A stretch of 43,248 bases of DNA from a virus, in IMG/VR virus record IMGVR_UViG_3300027749_000200, positions 1-43,248 of that record, one strand, 5' to 3'. This document shows positions 11,368 to 16,983 of the stretch, in pieces. Below the pieces are notes generated by a model. It was not told where the DNA came from. It searched no databases and saw only the letters and a program-made list of their open reading frames with translations. How positions within the stretch are numbered: the first letter of the stretch is position 1; each line of letters starts with the position of its first letter. The position numbers were made by a program, and so were the translations under genes.

Positions 11368-11812
11368 CCTTGCTAGTAAATGGAGTAAGGAAGAGACCCA
11401 ACTTCTTGAAAAACATTTAAACAACGATGACTACGAAGAACTTTGTGAACTGTTTCCGGGGCGTACAAAAGCGGGTATTAAAGCTAAGCAGAAACGGCTT
11501 ATTAAATCTAAGGAAAGCAAGATGCCAGAAGCTATAGCTCGTGGCATATTTAAATATTACTTAAATGAAGAAGCTGAGGGCCAAATTCTTCTCAGGCTTA
11601 GAGCAGCGGGTCACGACTACACCTTGAAAGATATTTCAGTTGCAGTTAGAGACTGTAAACTGCTGTTTTCTGAGCAATTAAAAGCGTATGCTGACCAACA
11701 TAATCTCACTAGAAAATATAAGATTCCAACTTTACCACAACTTAAAAACTTTATTGAAGCAACCAAGCTTGGCGACGAAGTCGCCCTACGAAAGGCAGTC
11801 ACACATGGCTAA
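11357..11812 (+). CDS. SANT/Myb-like DNA-binding protein (151 aa)
   Basis: Near the N-terminus: KWSKEETQLLEKHLNNDDYE, then ELFPGRTKAGIKAKQKRLIK. This is a SANT/Myb repeat with the tryptophan, the EE acid pair and the GRT.AGI.AK recognition helix. The rest is helical (LRLRAAGHDYTLKDISVAV, KIPTLPQLKNFIEATK). The start is uncertain: GTG at 11357 overlaps the upstream stop, TTG at 11333 is also open. Probably binds DNA; may regulate phage genes or act in a homing-like element. Confidence 0.65.
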   Translation: MFDNLASKWSKEETQLLEKHLNNDDYEELCELFPGRTKAGIKAKQKRLIKSKESKMPEAIARGIFKYYLNEEAEGQILLRLRAAGHDYTLKDISVAVRDCKLLFSEQLKAYADQHNLTRKYKIPTLPQLKNFIEATKLGDEVALRKAVTHG

Positions 11813-12125
11813 ACGCTGGACACAAGAAGAGGATGATTTACTACTTAAGCTAAGAACAGAAGGCTACACTAGCAGAGAGATGACTCTCTATCTTAAAGAA
11901 CGCACACATGCCGCGATTAGAACTAGACTGGTTGTAATTGCGCCAGACAATCTAAATCGTACATGGACCGAAGCAGAAAAACTACAAGCGCTAGAGTTAC
12001 AAGCGGAACAAAAAAGTAATAAATACATTGCTAGAGTACTTAATCGAACTCCAAGGGCAATCGCATCTTTTCTATCTAGACACTGGAACAGCGTTGCTAG
12101 AGAACCCTCGGCAGAAAAAGATTAA
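11805..12125 (+). CDS. Two-repeat Myb/SANT-like protein (106 aa)
   Basis: Repeat 1: KRWTQEEDDLLLKLRTEGYT then KERTHAAIRTRL. Repeat 2: RTWTEAEKLQALELQAEQKS then NRTPRAIASFLSRHW. Both show the W-T-EE/AE start and the RT..AI..RL recognition helix, so this is a tandem DNA-binding protein without an enzymatic domain. ATG overlaps the upstream stop region. The same repeat type is fused to a GIY-YIG-like domain at 18624. Confidence 0.75.
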   Translation: MAKRWTQEEDDLLLKLRTEGYTSREMTLYLKERTHAAIRTRLVVIAPDNLNRTWTEAEKLQALELQAEQKSNKYIARVLNRTPRAIASFLSRHWNSVAREPSAEKD

Positions 12126-12145
12126 TCAATGAGTATAAAAAATGC

Positions 12146-12174
12146 TTGCAATTCTGCTATGAGTATGATATAAT
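12146..12174 (+). promoter_or_regulatory. Promoter facing the structured non-coding region
   Basis: TTGCAA (12146-12151), 17 nt, TATAAT (12169-12174). No ORF follows for 600 nt on this strand; the first structured hairpin starts about 50 nt downstream. Confidence 0.75.
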
Positions 12175-12179
12175 CTACT

Positions 12180-12716
12180 ATAAGTTTTAGATAGTTAGTT
12201 ATATATTTCATATGTTTTATTTATTGAAGTTCCGATCGACGGGCTGGGGTGGGGGCCCCAGTCCCCGTCGTATTCGGGACCTTCAAATCTAATTTATGAG
12301 AGCTAAGCTGCACCGTAATAACAAGTAAGTGAACGAAGTTCACAAACATTATTACTGATTGAAGCTACAACTGCGTCCGCTACATTGCTTAAAAATTTTT
12401 TGCCCTTTTAACGGGTTCGATATCAACTTATATTTAATTTCATTCTGGTTGAGGATAAGCTTTCACGAAGTCGGACTCTAGCCCCGCCGCAGGCCGAATG
12501 CTGGCCGCCATTTGCCTAGAAAAGCTCGAAATATCATTGAAAATGCGCACGAAGTGCGCTGGCCCTGCTTTCGACTCTTACAAGATCGAAAACAGGGCTA
12601 TTATTTTGTCTAAATTTCACTAGAGTCGAAAAATTGCTCAAAACTAGCCGCCGGCACCACTACAATTAAAAAAAATTTGGCGCTTTTTGCTGCTAGGGTG
12701 CCAAAAAACAGCAAAA
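12180..12716 (+). ncRNA. Candidate large structured RNA
   Basis: A ~540-nt non-coding transcript is expected from the 12146 promoter. It holds a long GC-rich hairpin (12224-12286; inner stems CGACGGG/CCCGTCG and CTGGGG/CCCCAG), a two-part hairpin at 12315-12355 (GTAATAA/TTATTAC outside GTGAAC-GAA-GTTCAC), a GCGCAC-GAA-GTGCGC hairpin at 12545-12559, a 12-bp hairpin at 12562-12598, and long-range pairs such as GACTCTAG (12474) with CTAGAGTC (12619). At 12676-12717 two interleaved pairs could form a pseudoknot. No ribosome-binding site or ORF explains it. Comparable to ornate phage RNAs such as GOLLD or ROOL in size and setting, but homology is not shown. Confidence 0.5.
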
Positions 12717-12750
12717 AACCCGCCCAGAGTTGCCTCCAAGCGGGTTTAAG
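12714..12750 (-). terminator. Terminator of the 12772 gene
   Basis: On the minus strand AAACCCGC, a 16-nt loop, GCGGGTTT, then TTTTGC. It also forms the 3' boundary of the plus-strand non-coding transcript. Confidence 0.8.
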
Positions 12751-12771
12751 TCTATTTAAGTCTAGAAAAGC

Positions 12772-13011
12772 TTAATTTGCTTCAAAAATCTCAAAAGAAG
12801 CAGAAAAATCGTCCCTAAGCACGATTTCACCAATTACTAGCTCAGTTTCGTCAGACTCGACGAAAACAATGTCAAACACGGTCGGACGATCGTAGTCGTC
12901 AATCTGAAGTTCGACCCTGTCTATGTCGTAGTTAAGAAAAACCTCAGGAATAGCAATCGCAAACTGACGAAGCACGTTTTCAATGTCATCGCGGATAGAA
13001 ATAGAACGCAT
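12772..13011 (-). CDS. Acidic hypothetical protein (79 aa)
   Basis: Starts MRSISIRDDIENVLRQFAIA and alternates helix with strands rich in Asp/Glu (RVELQIDDYDRPTVFDIVFV); an alpha/beta acidic fold, perhaps a DNA mimic, which is only a guess. RBS AGGAGATCAAC, own promoter and own terminator: a single-gene unit, like several others in this region. Confidence 0.7.
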   Translation of the reverse strand: MRSISIRDDIENVLRQFAIAIPEVFLNYDIDRVELQIDDYDRPTVFDIVFVESDETELVIGEIVLRDDFSASFEIFEAN

Positions 13012-13035
13012 GTTGATCTCCTATGTTGAAGTCTC

Positions 13036-13064
13036 ATATTAGTCGATTTAGCACTTGAAGTCAA
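13036..13064 (-). promoter_or_regulatory. Promoter of the 12772 gene
   Basis: Minus strand TTGACT (13059-13064), 17 nt, TAATAT (13036-13041). A 7-bp hairpin TGCGAAC/GTTCGCA with a 3-nt loop lies just upstream (13084-13100). Confidence 0.8.
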
Positions 13065-13119
13065 CACCAATTTTCAACAGACTTGCGAACTTCGTTCGCA
13101 GGCTTGGTTAAAATTTTAC

Positions 13120-13148
13120 TTGACTTTGTGTTGATTTTGCACTAAAAT
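13120..13148 (+). promoter_or_regulatory. Repeated rightward promoter, copy 1
   Basis: TTGACT, 17 nt, TAAAAT. The first 26 nt of this element (13119-13144) recur exactly at 13214-13239. No plus-strand gene follows. Confidence 0.65.
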
Positions 13149-13214
13149 CGGCGCTTTTTGCTGCGGCGCGACAAATCCTGGCACGAAGATGCCCAGCTTT
13201 GCTGAAAATTTCTC

Positions 13215-13243
13215 TTGACTTTGTGTTGATTTTGCACTATAAT
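13215..13243 (+). promoter_or_regulatory. Repeated rightward promoter, copy 2
   Basis: TTGACT (13215-13220), 17 nt, TATAAT (13238-13243), followed by TTTGGCGC, a sequence shared with the convergent-promoter modules. Confidence 0.72.
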
Positions 13244-13265
13244 TTTGGCGCAGTAGCGCCGGCGC

Positions 13266-13299
13266 GAAAAAGCCTGCTACAGTTGTCGCTGTAGCAGGC
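13266..13299 (-). terminator. Minus-strand terminator
   Basis: Perfect 11-bp stem GCCTGCTACAG/CTGTAGCAGGC with a 6-nt loop, followed on the minus strand by TTTTT. It ends transcription of the 13438 gene and isolates the rightward promoters. Confidence 0.85.
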
Positions 13300-13437
13300 C
13301 GATTCCGTACTTAGCCGATCCGTCGTAGGCTCTGTTCGTCGTTTCGTGTTAAACAGGCTCTAGGAGGAATCCGGTCGTGTACTGCAACTTCCGGGGGCGG
13401 TGTGGAAGTTATCTACTCCCTCGCGCCCCCGTGTTAC

Positions 13438-13749
13438 TTACGCACTCAGACGAGTGCGCAGGGTCTGAAGGACCAGCTTCGGGGCCTTCTCAAGACCGTC
13501 GAGGTTCTTGCCCACAAGAGCAGCGATATCAGCCACGATGGCTTCCTTCGACTCGACCTTGCCGCCAGTCTTGGACACCTTGTCCTTAGCCTTGTAAGTA
13601 CCGAGGCGGACTGCCTTAGCACGAATCGAGCGCACATCCTTACCGAACTTAGCGGCGAACTCCAGAGCGAGTTCATTGTCGATCACGCCAGCGGCTTCGA
13701 GTTCAGCTTCCTGAGCGGCGGTGTAGTTCTTCACAACTTCCTTGGACAT
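13438..13749 (-). CDS. HTH-like paralogous DNA-binding protein C (103 aa), optional 133-aa form
   Basis: Closest relative is paralogue D at 16645: both contain DVRSIRAKA, VSKTGGKVESKE and LEKAPKL. The layout is helices, HTH-like segment near residues 38-53, linker, C-terminal helices. The ATG at 13749 follows AGGAGAT. A second ATG in frame at 13839 has its own strong SD (AGGAGGGAAC) and its own promoter, and would add 30 residues (MIETISAIIKKFLTGK and on). Abundant small nucleoid-type or regulator proteins would look like this; DNA binding is inferred. Confidence 0.75.
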   Translation of the reverse strand: MSKEVVKNYTAAQEAELEAAGVIDNELALEFAAKFGKDVRSIRAKAVRLGTYKAKDKVSKTGGKVESKEAIVADIAALVGKNLDGLEKAPKLVLQTLRTRLSA

Positions 13750-13774
13750 TTCATTATCTCCTGTTGATGAAATC

Positions 13775-13803
13775 ATATTAGACGATTTGGGCTTGCCAGT
13801 CAA
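13775..13803 (-). promoter_or_regulatory. Promoter for the short form of paralogue C
   Basis: Minus strand TTGACT (13798-13803), 17 nt, TAATAT (13775-13780). It lies inside the coding sequence of the long form. Confidence 0.75.
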
Positions 13804-13863
13804 GAACTTTTTTATGATTGCTGAAATCGTTTCAATCATCTGCCGTTCCCTCCTGACCCATCC

Positions 13864-13892
13864 CTTCTAGCAAATCCGCGACACCGTGTCAA
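13864..13892 (-). promoter_or_regulatory. Promoter for the long form of paralogue C
   Basis: Minus strand TTGACA (13887-13892), 17 nt, TAGAAG (13864-13869), 25 nt upstream of the ATG at 13839. Confidence 0.65.
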
Positions 13893-13946
13893 GGATTATT
13901 TTTTCGTTCCCGGATCTGCGTTTCGCTCCCCCGTTTCCGATGACCC

Positions 13947-13975
13947 TTTATAGCGGAAAAGGCAGGGGCGGTCAA
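13947..13975 (-). promoter_or_regulatory. Additional leftward promoter
   Basis: Minus strand TTGACC (13970-13975), 17 nt, TATAAA (13947-13952). The third tandem promoter upstream of paralogue C. Confidence 0.7.
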
Positions 13976-14018
13976 GTGCATTTTTTGCACCTGCTCCGAG
14001 CGCTTGCAAAAATTTCAC

Positions 14019-14047
14019 TTGACAGGGCGTTGATTTGCCACTATAAT
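14019..14047 (+). promoter_or_regulatory. Perfect-consensus rightward promoter
   Basis: TTGACA, 17 nt, TATAAT. The transcript would begin with GCGCAAGCGCGC and the hairpin TTTAACC-AAATA-GGTTAAA followed by AAAAAAG. A decayed copy of the same arrangement follows at 14156-14202. No gene follows, so a short RNA is possible. Confidence 0.72.
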
Positions 14048-14198
14048 TGGCGCAAGCGCGCTTTAACCAAATAGGTTAAAAAAGTTATTTTCACCGCACG
14101 TTGATTTTTCACTTGACAACCGGCGCAAGCGCGCATACGTAACTTTTGCACTTATTGACTTTCCACTCTGGCGCAAAAGCGCTATTTAACCAAAATGG

Positions 14199-14383
14199 TT
14201 AAGTCCTTGAAAAATAAGGATTTTATTTTTTCGTTTAAAATCAATGACTTAGCTAAGTCTTTGATTTTAAAGGATTTTTCTAAGTCTTTGATTTTGCTCG
14301 ATTTTTTCATGATATGATATAACGTATCGCCCATTTAACATAATACCATTTATCAAACTGCGGCACCCTAAGTCATTGATTTC
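14199..14383. repeat. Iteron-like repeats CTAAGTCWTTGATTTT
   Basis: Copies at 14253-14268, 14280-14295 and 14368-14383 on the plus strand and an inverted copy at 14237-14252. The inverted and first direct copies meet head to head, making a 32-bp palindrome with one mismatch per arm pair. A weaker copy is at 14199-14214. The flank is AT-rich. This looks like a multi-site binding region for a replication initiator or repressor. Confidence 0.7.
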
Positions 14384-14424
14384 ATTGGGATAATTCACTT
14401 AACATAATATCTTTTATCAAACCG
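14334..14424 (+). repeat. Imperfect direct repeat pair TTAACATAATA...TTTATCAAAC
   Basis: Copies at 14335-14358 and 14399-14422 differ only at three central bases and flank the fourth iteron copy, at a 64-bp period. Confidence 0.65.
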
Positions 14425-14439
14425 GCCCTAGTCGAGCGC

Positions 14440-14572
14440 ATACGTATGCGGAAAAATTTTTCGCTTGACAAACGCGTAGAAACCTGCTAAAATCGGCGCC
14501 AGGCGGCTGTCGGCGCTGCCACATCCATTATAGCAGGATCCAGCGCGCTTGTCAATAGGAAAAATTGCGATT
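14440..14572. promoter_or_regulatory. Convergent-promoter module A
   Basis: Palindrome ATACGTAT (14440-14447), rightward TTGACA (14465-14470), 17 nt, TAAAAT (14488-14493), 33 nt containing GGCGCC, then leftward TATAAT (14527-14532), 17 nt, TTGACA (14550-14555), then GGAAAAATTGCG. The two promoters point at each other, so 5' parts of the transcripts would be complementary. Confidence 0.78.
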
Positions 14573-14642
14573 CCAAAAAATAATTCTCGCCCAGGCGCGG
14601 CATGGAACAAAACGTGAACAAAAATTTTGGCGCCCGCAGGGC

Positions 14643-14671
14643 ATCTTAACAGGGATTGCGCGCCTTGTCAA
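14643..14671 (-). promoter_or_regulatory. Leftward promoter, partial module
   Basis: Minus strand TTGACA (14666-14671), 17 nt, TAAGAT (14643-14648), with GGCGCC and AAAATTTT next to it. The opposite, rightward promoter is degenerate, so this seems a decayed copy of the module. Confidence 0.6.
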
Positions 14672-14691
14672 GAGGAAAAATCGCCTGTGGA

Positions 14692-14726
14692 TAAAAAAAT
14701 AAGGCCGGGATTGCTCCCGGCCTATC
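14692..14726 (-). terminator. Terminator of the exonuclease operon
   Basis: Minus strand AGGCCGGG, AGCAAT, CCCGGCCT, then TATTTTTTT. Confidence 0.88.
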
Positions 14727-14731
14727 GCGTT

Positions 14732-14917
14732 TTACTTTTGCTCTACTGTAACATATACAGTAAAATTCAAATCCAATTCTTGGAAGATTTTAACATCTAC
14801 TATCGAGCGACCTCCCTCTACTAGCGTTCTTGCATATAGCAAGGCGTCCTCAATTTTTTCGTAAGTATCGGTTTCTTCGACTTCATCGTATCCGCCAATA
14901 ACTTGAACAAGAAACAT
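14732..14917 (-). CDS. Small hypothetical protein (61 aa)
   Basis: Starts MFLVQVIGGYDEVEETDTYE, followed by a helix EDALLYARTLVEGGRSIVDV and strands; an acidic alpha/beta mini-protein resembling small phage proteins with a ferredoxin-like beta-alpha-beta pattern. RBS AAAGGATT. Co-transcribed after the exonuclease, separated by a strong hairpin at 14938-14961. Function unknown. Confidence 0.68.
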   Translation of the reverse strand: MFLVQVIGGYDEVEETDTYEKIEDALLYARTLVEGGRSIVDVKIFQELDLNFTVYVTVEQK

Positions 14918-14937
14918 AAATAATCCTTTCTAGTGAT

Positions 14938-14961
14938 GGGCGGGATTTCTCCCGCCCTAGT
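14938..14961 (-). terminator. Intercistronic hairpin
   Basis: Stem GGGCGGG/CCCGCCC with a 6-nt loop immediately after the exonuclease stop, but without a T run. A partial terminator, processing site or 3'-end stabiliser. Confidence 0.55.
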
Positions 14962-14967
14962 TGCGTT

Positions 14968-15687
14968 TTACTTGGGAACAAACCAATCCTTGACCTGATA
15001 TTCGCGCCAATTGTAAGCGGGAACGTCGAACAAGTCCTTAGTCTTAGTATTGCGAAGAATAGTGGAAAGAATAGGCAATTCATAATCGCGAACATCTTCG
15101 AAAGCCGTGTGCGGCTCGTCGTCAAGTGACGGATTATTAAGAACAAATCGAGCCATGATTTCGGCATCAGTATGATAGGACATATTGCCGTGCTTAGTGG
15201 GAGTATTAAAGCCGACAGTATCAAGAACAAACTGGCGATATGCTTTAGTCTTAGCATACTTATTAGCGGCAACGTGCCAGAGGCAGAACGAACGGTCGAA
15301 CATATCTGTATCAATGCCAGAATTGCCGAGCTTGTTCTTGTCGAAAGCCCAATTATAGGCGGTGACAATCGGATTATACTTTGCGTTTACTTTGGCAAGC
15401 CAGCGATTGATTGCCGGAACCGAAGCAAGCATGCGTCGGCCATCAGTAAGCATATTATCATATGCAGCATAACGGCGGGGAAGGTTACGTTGACCCCAAA
15501 GCGGATCAGCCGATTGATCGTGAAACAAAGTATTGTTGTCACGGTCCAGATAGTATTCGCGCACAAGTAGTGCAGCCGAATGAAGTATTTCACCCTTACG
15601 ATTAGTGACAATCGCGCCAAAATCAGCAACAGTATTGCTGATAGTGGTTTCCGTGTCAATAATCAGGAAGTGGTCAGCCTTAGCCAT
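14968..15687 (-). CDS. DEDDh 3'-5' exonuclease (239 aa)
   Basis: Exo I LIIDTETT (residues 8-15) gives the D and E; Exo II AYNWAFDKNKL near 110-120 gives the second D; Exo III HTAFEDVRDYELP near 194-206 gives H....D. This is the RNase H-fold DnaQ/RNase T class. Acts on 3' ends of single-stranded DNA or RNA; no polymerase domain attached. Could trim host RNA, replication intermediates or tRNA. RBS GGAGACAC. First gene of its operon. Confidence 0.85.
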   Translation of the reverse strand: MAKADHFLIIDTETTISNTVADFGAIVTNRKGEILHSAALLVREYYLDRDNNTLFHDQSADPLWGQRNLPRRYAAYDNMLTDGRRMLASVPAINRWLAKVNAKYNPIVTAYNWAFDKNKLGNSGIDTDMFDRSFCLWHVAANKYAKTKAYRQFVLDTVGFNTPTKHGNMSYHTDAEIMARFVLNNPSLDDEPHTAFEDVRDYELPILSTILRNTKTKDLFDVPAYNWREYQVKDWFVPK

Positions 15688-15718
15688 TTTAGTGTCTCCG
15701 TGCCGTCTTGGCCTGTCC

Positions 15719-15746
15719 CTTATATCAGATTGCGCGAATCCGTCAA
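15719..15746 (-). promoter_or_regulatory. Promoter of the exonuclease operon
   Basis: Minus strand TTGACG (15741-15746), 16 nt, TATAAG (15719-15724). Confidence 0.7.
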
Positions 15747-15802
15747 ATAAAATCGACAGGCAAAAAACGCAAATCTGTGGATAACTTTTTTCGCTCTGGG
15801 GG

Positions 15803-15832
15803 TTGACAGCATATGCGCGCGCGTGCTAATAT
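15803..15832 (+). promoter_or_regulatory. Rightward promoter of a candidate small RNA
   Basis: TTGACA (15803-15808), 18 nt rich in GCGC, TAATAT (15827-15832), then GGAAGTAGCGTGC. A near-copy with GAAAGTAGCGTGC follows the promoter at 17851. Confidence 0.65.
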
Positions 15833-15838
15833 GGAAGT

Positions 15839-15900
15839 AGCGTGCAAAATTTTTGGCGCGGCGGCGCAAATAAGCCTTTGAAAACAAAGGCTTATTTTAT
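15839..15900 (+). ncRNA. Candidate ~60-nt small RNA
   Basis: Bounded by the 15803 promoter and a plus-strand terminator hairpin (AAGCCTTTG-AAAA-CAAAGGCTT, T-rich tail). It contains GCGTGCAAAATTTTTGGCGC and no start codon. It is divergent from the exonuclease operon and convergent to the 15905 gene. Confidence 0.4.
15868..15900. terminator. Bidirectional terminator
   Basis: AATAAGCCTTTG/CAAAGGCTTATT with a 4-nt loop. T-rich tails exist on both strands, so it ends the 15905 operon leftward and the small RNA rightward. Confidence 0.82.
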
Positions 15901-15904
15901 TGTT

Positions 15905-16099
15905 TTATTGCAATGGGTTATCGGGCAAGTGCAAGCGGATTTCGTTTACCTTGCCGCTATACGATTGCCATAGCAGCCCCAGCAAATCCGCGATATTCTC
16001 AAAAATCGAATCCTCCAGCCCACAATTTTCTAGCATATCGGGCAATTCGATTTTCGCAAGAAAATCAATAGTTTCTTGCGTCAAAAACAATTCTTCCAT
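15905..16099 (-). CDS. Small acidic hypothetical protein (64 aa)
   Basis: Starts MEELFLTQETIDFLAKIELP, acidic and helical, ends HLPDNPLQ. RBS GAAAGGAAAAATT before the ATG at 16099. Downstream partner of the PQ-loop-like membrane protein, 32 nt apart, ending in the bidirectional terminator. Not recognised. Confidence 0.68.
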   Translation of the reverse strand: MEELFLTQETIDFLAKIELPDMLENCGLEDSIFENIADLLGLLWQSYSGKVNEIRLHLPDNPLQ

Positions 16100-16131
16100 A
16101 ATTTTTCCTTTCAAAACAAAGCCTTGGGGGA

Positions 16132-16407
16132 TTAACCCCGAGGATAAACAATTAGAGCCAAAAGAATAGTATTAACGAAAAAACCGAATCCGTTGGATAC
16201 CATATATAGAACGTCTTTATTCTTAAACGCCCGAACAAAGTAAAGAGCAAGACCTGCCCATACTAGCAGAACCATAGACAAAGGCGGCAATTTATTGCTA
16301 TAGCCAAGTAATACGCTAATGGTAGTTGGCAATGTTGCTGATTGCACAAGTATCATGCCAAGCCAGCCGGACAATTCCGTGGCGGGCATTTTGAGAATCT
16401 TTTTCAT
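16132..16407 (-). CDS. Three-TM membrane protein, PQ-loop/SemiSWEET-like (91 aa)
   Basis: Three hydrophobic segments: about 10-30 (WLGMILVQSATLPTTISVLL), 36-54 (LSMVLLVWAGLALYFV) and 66-88 (GFGFFVNTILLALIVY). The Q....P in helix 1, a polar loop, and N.FGF..N in helix 3 match the pattern of SemiSWEET half-transporters, although helix 1 has LPT where PQ is usual. Inner membrane expected. The start is ambiguous between 16428 and 16407; AAAGG favours 16407. May alter host membrane or transport; unproven. Confidence 0.65.
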   Translation of the reverse strand: MKKILKMPATELSGWLGMILVQSATLPTTISVLLGYSNKLPPLSMVLLVWAGLALYFVRAFKNKDVLYMVSNGFGFFVNTILLALIVYPRG

Positions 16408-16470
16408 TTGTTTGCCTTTCGTTTCCATGAATTGACCCTAGCAGAATCCGCCAAGCCTACAAGCAAATAA

Positions 16471-16605
16471 ATACGTATGCGCTGCGATTTTTTCGCTTAA
16501 CAAGTGTTTTAGTCCGTGGTATAATTTTGGCGCATCCTGGCCAAATTTTTGGCGCCTATCCCATTATAGCATAGCGCCGCAGGCTTGTCAATAGGAAAAA
16601 TTGCG
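16471..16605. promoter_or_regulatory. Convergent-promoter module B
   Basis: ATACGTAT (16471-16478), rightward TTAACA (16497-16502), 17 nt, TATAAT (16520-16525), TTTGGCGC, leftward TATAAT (16563-16568), 17 nt, TTGACA (16586-16591), then GGAAAAATTGCG. The leftward promoter is the likely source of the membrane-protein operon, with a ~150-nt leader. Confidence 0.82.
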
Positions 16606-16610
16606 GGAAA

Positions 16611-16640
16611 ACAAAAAGCCGGGGATTTCTCCCCGGCCCT
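16611..16640 (-). terminator. Terminator of paralogue D
   Basis: Minus strand GGCCGGGG, AGAAAT, CCCCGGC, then TTTTTGTTTT. Confidence 0.88.
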
Positions 16641-16644
16641 ATTG

Positions 16645-16983
16645 TCAAGCAGAAAGAGCCGCCCGAATGTTTTGCAATGCCAGCTTGGGAGCCTTTTCGA
16701 GGCCATCCATATTTTTGCCAACAAGCGCGGCGATGTCCGCCGTGATATCTTCCTTACTTTCAACCTTGCCGCCAGTCTTTGAAACCTTGACAGCCGCTTG
16801 ATAAATGCCCATACGGGTTGCCTTAGCGCGAATCGAGCGAACGTCTTTGTCAAGCTCGATTGCAAGCGCCTTAGCAAGCTCGCCATCAATCTTGCCGCTA
16901 GTCGTCGCGGCGGCGGCTTCCGTAAGGCGTGCTTCCTGCGCGTCCGAATAGTTCTTTTCGGTCTTTGCGGTGGTGGTAGCCAT
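16645..16983 (-). CDS. HTH-like paralogous DNA-binding protein D (112 aa)
   Basis: Fourth member of the family. It shares with C the segments DVRSIRAKATRMGIYQA (near residues 45-61), VSKTGGKVESKE and ADIAALVGKN, and the ending DGLEKAPKLALQ. The identity with C (13438) is far higher than with A or B, so C and D are a recent duplicate pair inside the module-rich region. RBS AAAGGAAA. Own promoter and terminator, flanked by modules B and C. Confidence 0.78.
   Translation of the reverse strand: MATTTAKTEKNYSDAQEARLTEAAAATTSGKIDGELAKALAIELDKDVRSIRAKATRMGIYQAAVKVSKTGGKVESKEDITADIAALVGKNMDGLEKAPKLALQNIRAALSA

Larger units (their letters stand above)
13065..13437. other. Intergenic region with repeated rightward promoters and hairpins
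   Basis: About 370 nt without a gene. It holds two near-identical rightward promoters (13120, 13215), a GGCGC-AGTA-GCGCC hairpin at the expected 5' end of the second transcript, an 11-bp hairpin that is a minus-strand terminator, and, after the 13438 stop, arms CGGGGGCG/CGCCCCCG and AACTTCC/GGAAGTT that form a 3'-UTR structure. Confidence 0.6.
14048..14731. other. Gene-free region: short hairpins, iterons, promoter modules
   Basis: Roughly 680 nt with no supported ORF. From left to right: two GCGC/TTTAACC hairpin units, the iteron-like cluster, a tandem pair of TTAACATAATA repeats, convergent-promoter module A, a partly decayed module with a leftward promoter at 14643-14671, and the terminator of the 14732 gene. 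Confidence 0.65.

Noticed and set aside
14199-14383. CRISPR array
   Set aside because: The repeats are 15-16 nt, partly inverted, with uneven spacing of 0 to 70 nt and no spacer-like units; no cas genes nearby.
14428-14824. ORFs of 60-65 aa on both strands near 14.4-14.8 kb
   Set aside because: They run over the convergent promoters and a terminator with no SD; composition reflects GGCGCC-rich DNA.
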